DNA from: Hespellia sp.
Lineage (GTDB): Bacteria; Bacillota; Clostridia; Lachnospirales; Lachnospiraceae
Assembly: GCA_028693555.1 (NCBI GenBank)
Contig: JAQUVD010000013.1
Location: 1 to 64,000 of the forward strand
Direction of reading: 5' to 3'
DNA: 64,000 nucleotides
The notes under the pieces are model-generated. The model did no database searches. It was not told the DNA's origin and saw only the letters and a program-made list of their open reading frames with translations. Within the stretch, counting starts at the first letter, position 1. Each line of letters opens with the position of its first letter. The translations under genes were made by a program, and so were the position numbers. Positions 1 to 6,687 of this stretch are shown piece after piece.

Positions 1-158
1 TTATACCAAAATCTTGCTTAGAGATCTTGGTGGGTGTTAAATCTTTCGATCTAACTGTTCTTTAAAAATTTTCTCTTATAGAAATTTTCAAGGTTGTTTG
101 TCTATTGTTTAATTATCAAGGTTCTTTGTTTGCTGTCCCTCATTGGGTCAGCTCGATA
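1..158 (-). other. Leader-like region, probably of an rRNA operon lying off the left edge
   Basis: No gene is visible here. Read on the minus strand, the motif AACCTTGAWAATT occurs twice, at positions 111-123 and 82-94. Such ACCTTGAAAA-type blocks are typical of rRNA leaders and spacers in Lachnospiraceae. It follows a strong promoter at 159-188 that reads leftward. The rRNA assignment is inference because no 16S or 23S sequence lies inside the window. Confidence 0.45.
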
Positions 159-188
159 ATAATATCACTTATTGTACCTTTATGTCAA
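159..188 (-). promoter_or_regulatory. Strong sigma-A promoter with UP-like A/T tract (rRNA type)
   Basis: On the minus strand a perfect -35 TTGACA (183-188) is followed after 18 bases by a -10 TATTAT (159-164). Just upstream of the -35 (189-225) are long A runs resembling an UP element. No open reading frame follows to the left edge, which suits a stable-RNA operon beyond position 1. Confidence 0.7.
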
Positions 189-287
189 GACTTTTTTTTA
201 AGTTTCTTATTTTTTTTCAAATTCTTGATTTTTGACACAATATCTTGCGCTTTTCAATTAAAAGAGAACTACTTTTTCCTGCTATGG

Positions 288-329
288 ACAAAAGAACATC
301 GGGTTTACCTTATTACCGGCAAGCCCGAT
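288..329 (-). terminator. Rho-independent terminator after tRNA-Ser
   Basis: On the minus strand ATCGGGCTT (321-329) pairs with AAACCCGAT (298-306), a 9-bp stem with one G-U pair. A short T-rich tail follows. It lies just downstream of the tRNA-Ser gene. Confidence 0.6.
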
Positions 330-344
330 TCTTCTAATCAAAAA

Positions 345-432
345 CGGAGAAGGAGGGATTTGAACCCTCGCGCCGGTTCCCCGACCTACACCCTTAGCAG
401 GGGCGCCTCTTCAGCCTCTTGAGTACTTCTCC
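345..432 (-). tRNA. tRNA-Ser (anticodon GCT)
   Basis: The minus strand folds as a class II tRNA with a long variable arm. The acceptor stem is GGAGAAG/CTTCTCC with discriminator G. The anticodon stem is CGCCC/GGGTG around the loop CTGCTAA, giving anticodon GCT, which reads AGC and AGT codons. The T-arm contains GGTTCAAATCC. The 3' CCA is not encoded. It has its own strong promoter at 530-558. Confidence 0.95.
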
Positions 433-529
433 AAATTCTGAACTTATACTTGTTCCATCTCCGACTCTTATATAGAAAGCATTCGAAACAAACAAGACAA
501 TATTTAATTCGCTCTTTAGCGCAAGTGTT

Positions 530-558
530 ATTATACTAGACACTCGCGCCAATGTCAA
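530..558 (-). promoter_or_regulatory. Promoter of tRNA-Ser
   Basis: The minus strand has TTGACA (553-558), a 17-base spacer and TATAAT (530-535), a full consensus promoter. The -35 overlaps the stop codon of plsC. Transcription would begin about 90 bases upstream of the mature tRNA, leaving a 5' leader with no other visible feature. Confidence 0.85.
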
Positions 559-1274
559 CGCCTTTCGGAAAAACTTTGTATTTTCTCCTGAACTCTGTTC
601 TCCACTAATTTTGCAATCTCACCCGTCTTCATATCTTTATACTCTTCATATAATAAAGGCTTCAGAAAATGAACCTGAACCGTAACCTTAGCAATCGTAT
701 TCGTATCAAACGGTCGAAAGGAATCCACTAATGCGACCGGGACAATCGGGCACATTGCTTTTGTAGCTGCCTTAAAGCTGCCGGCTTTAAATTCACCCAC
801 TGTATTTCCATTCTTAGATCTCGTTCCTTCTGCAAAAATCAGGAAATTATGACCTTCCTTTACATCCCTTGTCACATTCATAATAATCTGCATTGACTGA
901 CGTACATCTTCACGGTCCATCAAATATGCTTTCATACACGCAAATACCTGCTTCAGGAAGGGAATATTTCCGACCTCTTTCTTGGCAACCACCGAAAACG
1001 GTGTTGGACACGCCGCAACAATTGCAAGTACATCATAGAATCCCTGATGATTGGGATAGAACATAAATCCATTTTTTTTCGGGATGTTCTCCTCTCCCGT
1101 TGTCAGGATTCTAACATTTCCACCCTTATTTGCTCGTTCCACGATTTTTGACAGCATTTTATAATGCTCTTCCTCTGTATACTTATCCACATGTGATGCA
1201 TAATAACAGAGTTTAAACCACATATATGGAACGATAAAGAAATTGCGTAATACCATCATTAGAATTCTTTTCAT
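555..1274 (-). CDS. plsC: 1-acyl-sn-glycerol-3-phosphate acyltransferase
   Basis: This membrane-associated enzyme adds the second acyl chain to lysophosphatidic acid, making phosphatidic acid for phospholipid synthesis. The 239-residue protein shows the PlsC signature: the catalytic block NHQGFYD (residues 75-81, HX4D) and the glycerol-phosphate-binding block EGTR (149-152). The hydrophobic N-terminus (about 1-25) probably anchors it. The start overlaps the stop of the fumarase beta gene by 4 bases (ATGA), so it is likely translated from the fumarase operon mRNA. Confidence 0.92.
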   Translation of the reverse strand: MKRILMMVLRNFFIVPYMWFKLCYYASHVDKYTEEEHYKMLSKIVERANKGGNVRILTTGEENIPKKNGFMFYPNHQGFYDVLAIVAACPTPFSVVAKKEVGNIPFLKQVFACMKAYLMDREDVRQSMQIIMNVTRDVKEGHNFLIFAEGTRSKNGNTVGEFKAGSFKAATKAMCPIVPVALVDSFRPFDTNTIAKVTVQVHFLKPLLYEEYKDMKTGEIAKLVENRVQEKIQSFSERR

Positions 1275-1819
1275 TTGGCATACTCCTTTATTGCTGTCTC
1301 ATAAAGATTATTTCCTTGACAATCAGCCACAACAATTACCGGGAAATTCTCTACGGTCAATTTGCGGATTGCTTCTGTTCCAAGATCATCATAAGCCACA
1401 ATCTCTGACATTGTAATACATTTCGATAAAAGCGCGCCGGCACCTCCGACTGCCGCAAGATAAACAGAATTGTTTCTCACAATGGCATCCAGAACCTCTT
1501 TGCTTCTTTTTCCCTTTCCAATCATTCCACCAAGACCAAGGTCCAGAAGCTGTGGTGCATATTTGTCCATGCGGCTCGCTGTTGTTGGACCAGCCGATCC
1601 AATCGGACGCCCTTCTCTCGCTGGAGATGGTCCCATATAGTAAATGAGCTGGTTCGTGATATCAACCGGCAACTCTTTTCCTTCCTGCAGGATCTCATAC
1701 ATTCTCTTATGTGCAGCGTCTCTCGCTGTATATAATGTCCCAGTAATATACACATAATCCCCGGCATGCAGACTTTTTGCTATTTCTTTTGTAATTGGTG
1801 CAGTGATATGTTTCTCCAT
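1271..1819 (-). CDS. Class I fumarate hydratase, beta (C-terminal) subunit
   Basis: The protein is the C-terminal half of the iron-sulfur, oxygen-sensitive class I fumarase that interconverts fumarate and malate. At 182 residues it matches the split-subunit form. It shows the family block GPSPAREGRPIGSAGPTTA near residues 63-81, which belongs to the substrate site, followed by a glycine-rich GLGGMIGKGKR segment. It lies 13 bases after the alpha-subunit gene and overlaps plsC by 4 bases. A tartrate dehydratase beta subunit is a related alternative, but fumarase is the usual assignment. Confidence 0.88.
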   Translation of the reverse strand: MEKHITAPITKEIAKSLHAGDYVYITGTLYTARDAAHKRMYEILQEGKELPVDITNQLIYYMGPSPAREGRPIGSAGPTTASRMDKYAPQLLDLGLGGMIGKGKRSKEVLDAIVRNNSVYLAAVGGAGALLSKCITMSEIVAYDDLGTEAIRKLTVENFPVIVVADCQGNNLYETAIKEYAK

Positions 1820-1832
1820 CTTCGCATTCCTC

Positions 1833-2675
1833 CTATATTTCTCGAATCACGTGACGATTCACATGACAGCAAATGTTGACTCCAACCGGAAGACCTGCGA
1901 TATGTGTTGGATACGTGTTAATGCTTACTGCCAGTGCAGTCATTGTGCCACCTAATCCTCCCGGTCCAATGCCAAGACCATTTATTTTTGAGAGCAGTTC
2001 TTCTTCCAGCTCCTTCACATAAGGAATCTGCGAGTGTGTTCCCACTTCACGTGTCAACGCTTCTTTTGCCATAAGTGCACATTTTTCAAATGTACCTCCG
2101 ATTCCGACGCCTACGACCATGGGTGGACATGCATTCGGACCTGCATCCAAAACCGCCGTTAGGACAGCTTCTTTTACGCCATCAATCCCCTGTGCCGGTT
2201 TGAGCATAAATACGCGGCTCATATTTTCGCTTCCAAATCCTTTTGGTGCTACTTTAATCTTCACTTTATCCCCTGCAACAAGCTTCATATGAATAACTGC
2301 CGGCGCATTATCCTTCGTATTCTCCCGAATAATCGGATCATTTACTACCGATTTGCGAAGGTATCCTTCTACATATCCTTCCCGAACACCTTCATTAACC
2401 GCATCTTCCAGCAGACCACCTTCCAGATGAACTTCCTGACCGACTTCAAGAAATATCACTGCCATTCCTGTATCCTGACAAATTGGGATCATATCCTCTG
2501 CAGCAATTTTCAGATTCTGCCCAAGCTGGTCTAGAATCTGCTTTCCAAGTGGTGATTCCTCTTCCAAAGCTGCACATTTCATAGCCTTATTCATATCTGG
2601 TGAAAGATAATAATTTGCTTCTATGCACATCTCTTTCACATTTTTCGTTATCTCATTTACATTAATTGTACGCAT
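1833..2675 (-). CDS. Class I fumarate hydratase, alpha (N-terminal) subunit
   Basis: This subunit carries the [4Fe-4S] cluster of a two-subunit class I fumarase acting in the reductive or oxidative C4-acid pathway. Cysteines that fit cluster ligands lie at PICQDTG (Cys66), in GPNACPPMV (near residue 183) and in NICCH near the C-terminus. The length of 280 residues is normal for the subunit. A Shine-Dalgarno-like GGAGG lies upstream of the ATG. It is the first gene of the fum-plsC operon, and the terminator of the preceding LytTR gene lies upstream. Confidence 0.9.
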   Translation of the reverse strand: MRTINVNEITKNVKEMCIEANYYLSPDMNKAMKCAALEEESPLGKQILDQLGQNLKIAAEDMIPICQDTGMAVIFLEVGQEVHLEGGLLEDAVNEGVREGYVEGYLRKSVVNDPIIRENTKDNAPAVIHMKLVAGDKVKIKVAPKGFGSENMSRVFMLKPAQGIDGVKEAVLTAVLDAGPNACPPMVVGVGIGGTFEKCALMAKEALTREVGTHSQIPYVKELEEELLSKINGLGIGPGGLGGTMTALAVSINTYPTHIAGLPVGVNICCHVNRHVIREI

Positions 2676-2748
2676 CGTAACTATCCTCCATTACTTGCCA
2701 AAGCATGCCAGAGGGTCTGTCCCCATGGCTCATCACAATTAGTATAGC

Positions 2749-2778
2749 AAAAAAAGAAAGAGCAGTCACGCTCTTTCT
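2749..2778 (-). terminator. Terminator of the LytTR regulator gene
   Basis: On the minus strand GAAAGAGC and GCTCTTTC form an 8-bp stem with a 6-base loop (2756-2777), followed by a run of seven T. It separates the LytTR gene from the fumarase operon. Confidence 0.85.
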
Positions 2779-3500
2779 CAATCCAATGTATTACTATGCA
2801 TCACATATTCTTTTACACTCTGATAATACTTTCGACTTATCGGTATAATCTCTCCACTTTTCAGTTCGAACTTCTTATTGCCAAATGAAACCGCATAGTT
2901 ACAATTGACAAAAAAACTCATATGACAACGTATCAAAGCCGGATATTTCGCTAGAACATCCTCCAATTCATTCAATTTACTTCGGATATAGTAGCAGCTA
3001 TCTTTCGTATGGACCTTGGTTGTATGCATCTCTCTTTCAATATATGTAATATCATCAAATGGAATCTTAAGAATCTGATGATTCGATTTGCAGACCAAAC
3101 ATCGCTCCACTATAAATTCTAATCTACCTGATGTCAATCTCAGTGCCCGTGGCAATAGCGACTCTAATTTATCCTCATAGATATAATAAAGCAAATTCAG
3201 TTCAAACAATTCCGGATAATAATTATTTTCACTATGCTCTCTTCCAATACAGATTAATTGATACGTTGGAAAATTCGCTTTCACTTCACGTATTAACTTC
3301 ATAACACTTGCAGATTCTTTTGCCGTGATCGGTATAATTAGCAAATCGCAAAAATAGGACTTCTTTTGTAGTTCCTGTTTCATCTCTTCTCTCGTTAATG
3401 TAACTAAATAAATCCTTCGAATCGGAAAGAAATAGTCCTCCACTTGTTTCTTAAGTTTCTGCATTAACTTTTCATCTTCACAACAAATTGTAATCTTCAC
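2778..3500 (-). CDS. LytTR-family DNA-binding regulator with degenerate receiver domain
   Basis: This is a 240-residue probable transcription regulator. The C-terminal half (about 130-235) is a LytTR DNA-binding domain with the typical blocks DITYIEREMHTTKVHT and CHMSFFVNCNYAV. The N-terminal half looks like a receiver domain: an acidic pocket CEDE is present at residues 7-10, but the strand that should end in the phospho-acceptor Asp reads CDLLIIPI, with Pro57 at the expected Asp. So I infer a pseudo-receiver that is not switched by phosphorylation. No sensor kinase is adjacent. It sits downstream of the capsule regulator trio and has its own promoter region containing a G9 tract. Confidence 0.85.
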   Translation of the reverse strand: MKITICCEDEKLMQKLKKQVEDYFFPIRRIYLVTLTREEMKQELQKKSYFCDLLIIPITAKESASVMKLIREVKANFPTYQLICIGREHSENNYYPELFELNLLYYIYEDKLESLLPRALRLTSGRLEFIVERCLVCKSNHQILKIPFDDITYIEREMHTTKVHTKDSCYYIRSKLNELEDVLAKYPALIRCHMSFFVNCNYAVSFGNKKFELKSGEIIPISRKYYQSVKEYVMHSNTLD

Positions 3501-3536
3501 ATAAATCCCCTCTTACCGTTTCATAAGTATATGTCC

Positions 3537-3565
3537 ATTATATCCACCCCCCCCCGAAAATTCAA
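3537..3565 (-). promoter_or_regulatory. Promoter of the LytTR gene with a G9 tract in its spacer
   Basis: On the minus strand -35 TTGAAT (3560-3565) and -10 TATAAT (3537-3542) are separated by exactly 17 bases (3543-3559). Nine of these are an uninterrupted run of G (3547-3555 as C on the plus strand). Slippage would shift the spacer away from 17. The -10 lies about 37 bases upstream of the start codon. Confidence 0.75.
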
Positions 3566-3701
3566 GCACTTTATTGATTTTTCGGGAGTTATCAGAATAT
3601 AATTTATAAAGGCATGCTATTAACTCACAATAATATTATAACGCAGATAAACGCCTGTCGCATTCTTACTTTTGTATCATACAACACAGCTTATTATAAT
3701 A

Positions 3702-3732
3702 ATTATACACCGTACATTGATGTACGAGTCAA
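3702..3732 (-). promoter_or_regulatory. Upstream promoter with 19-bp spacer filled by a palindrome
   Basis: On the minus strand TTGACT (3727-3732) and TATAAT (3702-3707) lie 19 bases apart. The spacer contains the perfect inverted repeat CGTACATCAATGTACG (3711-3726). A long spacer carrying a palindrome is the layout of MerR-family-controlled promoters. No MerR gene is nearby. It would give the LytTR gene a second, longer transcript. Confidence 0.5.
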
Positions 3733-3780
3733 TAGATTTTCTGAAACCAAAAGGAAAAATTATGATACGAAATTCATACT

Positions 3781-4473
3781 TTAATCTTTTTTATAATATT
3801 TACTGTATCGTTTACCATAATATTTGCCGTAATACTTACCATTTTTTTTATGATCAACCTTATTCAAGACAACTCCAAGAATCGAAGTTCCCGTTCTCTC
3901 TAACTTTTTCTTAGACTCATCTGCAAATTTCTTTTTAATAGTTCCTGACTCTACAATTAGGATTGAGCCATCACATACCGGTGCTACAATTGCCGCGTCT
4001 ACTACCATTCCGATTGGCGCACAGTCAACAATCACATAATCAAATCCCTCTCTCAGTGATTCAATCATCTTCTTAAAACGTTCTCCCGAAAGGAGTTCTG
4101 TTGGATTCGGGGGAACGATTCCTGCAAACATCACTGCAAGTCTTGGAATGTTAGTTGCATATAAAGCATCTGCAAATTTACATTGTCCCGCAAGAAAATG
4201 AGTCAAACCATATTCCACAGTGCTATCTTCCACCTGGCTGATTAAAATAGATTTTCTCAAATCACAATCAATCAAAACTACCTTTTTATTAAGCTCAGTA
4301 AGAGATTTTGCTATTCGGAGAGCTGTTGTCGTCTTTCCTTCTCCGGAAATGCAACTCGTGAACATAATAACCTTCTTATCTTCCCCACAAAATTGGATAT
4401 TCGTACGAAGTGTCTTAATCTCTTCTTCAATATCATATGGCAATTCCTTTTCAACAAACTTAATTCGATTCAT
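3781..4473 (-). CDS. Capsular/exopolysaccharide tyrosine kinase (CpsD/Wze type)
   Basis: This is a cytoplasmic BY-kinase, the ATPase partner of the membrane chain-length regulator in Gram-positive bacteria. The 230-residue protein has Walker A SGEGKTTT (about 43-50), the Walker A' block KVVLIDCDLRKS, the Walker B-like block VIVDCAP, and a C-terminal tyrosine cluster (YYGKYYGKRYSKYY) that is the usual autophosphorylation tail. It is separated by one base from the phosphatase gene. No glycosyltransferase gene follows, so its target polymer locus must lie elsewhere, or it controls another process. Confidence 0.92.
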   Translation of the reverse strand: MNRIKFVEKELPYDIEEEIKTLRTNIQFCGEDKKVIMFTSCISGEGKTTTALRIAKSLTELNKKVVLIDCDLRKSILISQVEDSTVEYGLTHFLAGQCKFADALYATNIPRLAVMFAGIVPPNPTELLSGERFKKMIESLREGFDYVIVDCAPIGMVVDAAIVAPVCDGSILIVESGTIKKKFADESKKKLERTGTSILGVVLNKVDHKKNGKYYGKYYGKRYSKYYKKD

Positions 4474-4474
4474 A

Positions 4475-5203
4475 TTACTCTCCTTTTTTTCTATTGATAA
4501 TCTTCATTGGATTCTCAAAAAAGATCTTTTGTACGTACTTTTTTCCCATCTTACGTTCAACGTAAGACACACATTTTTTCATATTTGTTTTGCGTGTTGT
4601 ATCATTATGAGTATCCGATCCTATAAAATGAACCTGATCTGTCTTCATAAGTTCCTGACAAAACCGTTTTACCGCACGTCCATCAAGTCCGATCACGCTA
4701 TCTGCATTTACTTGAATATATGCCCCTAGTTCGATCAGTTCATTGACCTGTTCTGGATTCTCAACAATACAAGGATATCGCTCTATATGTGCTATAATTG
4801 GTTTGTATCCTAAATTCACCATATCATAAATATATCCACGAATTTTTGCATAATTATCTGATGATGAAAATTCAATCAAAACGTAATCTCCCTTTGCCAT
4901 TGTAAGACAGAATCCTGTCTTAAGATGCTCTCCCATCTGCTCATGACAATGACATTCACACCCTAAATGTATGTGAATTCTAAGCCCCATTTTTCGAATC
5001 AGATTCTTAACCTGATAATATTGCTCAATCAAAACTTTTCTGTCAGTTTCAAAATAGCGTTCTCTATAATGCGGTGTAAATATAATCCGGCGCACGCCCT
5101 GATCATATTCCATCTGAAGAATTCTTTTGGAAACTGTCAAATTTGCAGCACCATCATCTACACCTGGAAGAATATGACAATGCATATCTACAATTTCTAT
5201 CAT
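4475..5203 (-). CDS. PHP-type protein-tyrosine phosphatase (CpsB/Wzh type)
   Basis: This is a metal-dependent phosphatase that removes phosphate from the tyrosine kinase encoded next to it. The 242-residue protein begins with the PHP metal-binding block DMHCHILPGVDDGA (His8, His10) and continues with FTPHY, GCECHCH, IAHIERYP and SDTHN. These give the further metal-binding His, Glu and Asp residues of the family. It lies between the Wzz-type gene and the kinase gene in one minus-strand operon. Confidence 0.92.
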   Translation of the reverse strand: MIEIVDMHCHILPGVDDGAANLTVSKRILQMEYDQGVRRIIFTPHYRERYFETDRKVLIEQYYQVKNLIRKMGLRIHIHLGCECHCHEQMGEHLKTGFCLTMAKGDYVLIEFSSSDNYAKIRGYIYDMVNLGYKPIIAHIERYPCIVENPEQVNELIELGAYIQVNADSVIGLDGRAVKRFCQELMKTDQVHFIGSDTHNDTTRKTNMKKCVSYVERKMGKKYVQKIFFENPMKIINRKKGE

Positions 5204-5243
5204 ATCATCACTTTATACCTTTATTTAATCGGTGTTGTCTCAT

Positions 5244-5984
5244 CTATAGGTTCTTTTCCTCAGTCTCAGCTGTTTTTGCACGAGTCGTCTTTCTCCTGCG
5301 TTCACGTTCAATTGGAATTGCCGCCAATGTATTGAGTCCAAGATATTTCTCAATATCTTCTTCATTCTTCAATGTATCATCCATAAAGTAACGAAGGAGA
5401 ATGAATCCCATCGCAACAATTAATAATAGAAGACCACCAATTGCTGCATTCTTTTTTACATTCGGACTAGACGGTGAAGATGGTTCTATAGCTTTTTCTA
5501 CCGTAGTTGGCTTATCCGTCATCATAATCTCAGCAACTTTATCTGCAATCACATCTGACATTTTATTAGAAATTTCTTTTGCAAGCTTCGGATCTGAATT
5601 CGTAACTGTTGTCTTTAAAAAATGTGTATCAGTCGGATTTTCAACTGTAATATTCCCAACAAGCTGCTCATATGTCATATTTAAACCTAATTGATCAATT
5701 ACTTCATTAATTACAGATCTCGTTTTTGCAATGCTTTGAAAGTCACCTGTCAACGCCGTTCCTAATTGGATATCCGCCAAGGACGTCACACTCGTTGATT
5801 TATTCAAAATATAAATCGTTGATGAAGCAGAATACATTGGAGTAATCAACAGCTTCGTTGCACCACCGGCAATACCAACTCCAAGCACAAAACACACAAT
5901 TAAAATCAGTGCTTTGCTCTTTAGCACCTGAAACACTTCAAGCAGATCAATTTCCATTTCATCATCTCTTATTTGTTCATTCAT
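5244..5984 (-). CDS. Polysaccharide chain-length regulator (Wzz/CpsC/YveK type)
   Basis: This membrane protein activates the CpsD-like kinase and controls polymer length and export. The 246-residue protein has two transmembrane segments (about 26-48 and 180-200) with an extracellular Wzz domain between them. A cytoplasmic tail after the second segment (KNEEDIEKYLGLNTLAAIP) is typical of the kinase-contact region. It is the first gene of the trio cpsC-cpsB-cpsD on the minus strand. A TATAAT (6024-6029 complement) lies upstream, but I could not find a convincing -35. Confidence 0.9.
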   Translation of the reverse strand: MNEQIRDDEMEIDLLEVFQVLKSKALILIVCFVLGVGIAGGATKLLITPMYSASSTIYILNKSTSVTSLADIQLGTALTGDFQSIAKTRSVINEVIDQLGLNMTYEQLVGNITVENPTDTHFLKTTVTNSDPKLAKEISNKMSDVIADKVAEIMMTDKPTTVEKAIEPSSPSSPNVKKNAAIGGLLLLIVAMGFILLRYFMDDTLKNEEDIEKYLGLNTLAAIPIERERRRKTTRAKTAETEEKNL

Positions 5985-6088
5985 ATTTTATCTCCTGTAT
6001 TTCTTATTTACAAAATCTTTTATATTATAACATAAGAAAATATATTTTCCCACAATTAAGTATAAATTCGAAAAGTCAACATGTTTTC

Positions 6089-6571
6089 TTACATTTTTAA
6101 CATATTTTCAAACACAGAATCCGCATAAATCTGCTTGATGTTTTTCCGCTCCATTCCTGTTACGTCCAATTCCAGATGAAAATGATACACGTTTTCTCCA
6201 TCTATAATACAATAAAAAACCTCTCCCTGCACACTATCCGCATTATTGGGATCTACATTTCCTGTAGTTCCTGTAATTCCAATCGCAATATCTGTCTCCA
6301 GATTTTTCTGCACGGTCCGTGCCATCGCTTCTGCACACTCTGCAGAATACACACCATATTTTTCAATAATCGACGCATCGACTCCTGCTTTGACCTTGGT
6401 TTCATTCAAATACGTCACATACCCACCGGGGAAGATTGCAGATGCACCTTCCGTGTCTGTGAGCATGGATGCAATCAGACCCGAGGTACAACTCTCCATG
6501 GTGGAAATGGTTTTGTTTGATTTGATTAAGTTATTCACAACCAGTGCTGCATTGTTTGTAGTTTTCATCAT
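6089..6571 (-). CDS. CinA C-terminal-like nicotinamide-nucleotide amidase
   Basis: This is a stand-alone CinA C-terminal (PncC-like) domain of 160 residues, the family that deamidates nicotinamide mononucleotide to nicotinate mononucleotide in NAD recycling. Family blocks are STMESCTSGLIASMLTDTEGAS near the N-terminus, followed by GGYVTY and GVYSAECAEAMA. The MOCODH-like N-terminal half of full CinA is absent, as in PncC. I chose the ATG at 6571 because GGGGGAGA lies 5 bases upstream; an in-frame ATG at 6589 lacks such a site. Confidence 0.85.
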   Translation of the reverse strand: MMKTTNNAALVVNNLIKSNKTISTMESCTSGLIASMLTDTEGASAIFPGGYVTYLNETKVKAGVDASIIEKYGVYSAECAEAMARTVQKNLETDIAIGITGTTGNVDPNNADSVQGEVFYCIIDGENVYHFHLELDVTGMERKNIKQIYADSVFENMLKM

Positions 6572-6597
6572 TTTTCTCCCCCATTTCACTTTATTTA

Positions 6598-6626
6598 AAT
6601 TTACTTTCTGTTACTTCAATTGTCAA
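6598..6626 (-). promoter_or_regulatory. Promoter of the CinA-like gene
   Basis: The minus strand has TTGACA (6621-6626), a 17-base spacer and TAAATT (6598-6603). It follows the gyrA terminator and lies about 27 bases upstream of the chosen start. Confidence 0.65.
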
Positions 6627-6649
6627 GTATATCACTTTCTATAATCATT

Positions 6650-6682
6650 AAAAAATGCGCCAGATTTTCCTGACGCACTTTT
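6650..6682 (-). terminator. Terminator after gyrA
   Basis: On the minus strand TGCGTCAG pairs with CTGGCGCA around a short A-rich loop, followed by TTTTTT. It closes the dnaA-dnaN-recF-gyrB-gyrA gene group. Confidence 0.85.
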
Positions 6683-6687
6683 CTTAA

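Noticed and set aside
105-422. Plus-strand open frame of about 105 codons
   Set aside because: It runs through the tRNA-Ser gene and promoter on the opposite strand, has no ribosome-binding site, and reads as low-complexity Phe/Leu/Ser sequence.
3553-3586. Inverted repeat CCCGAAAA-N18-TTTTCGGG as an invertible promoter switch
   Set aside because: Arms of 8 bp enclosing 18 bases are far too short for known site-specific invertases and no recombinase gene is near. It may be an operator, and the G9 tract is the better switch candidate.
4220-4729. Plus-strand open frame opposite the capsule kinase and phosphatase genes
   Set aside because: It has no ribosome-binding site or domain, and the minus-strand genes have catalytic motifs over the same span.
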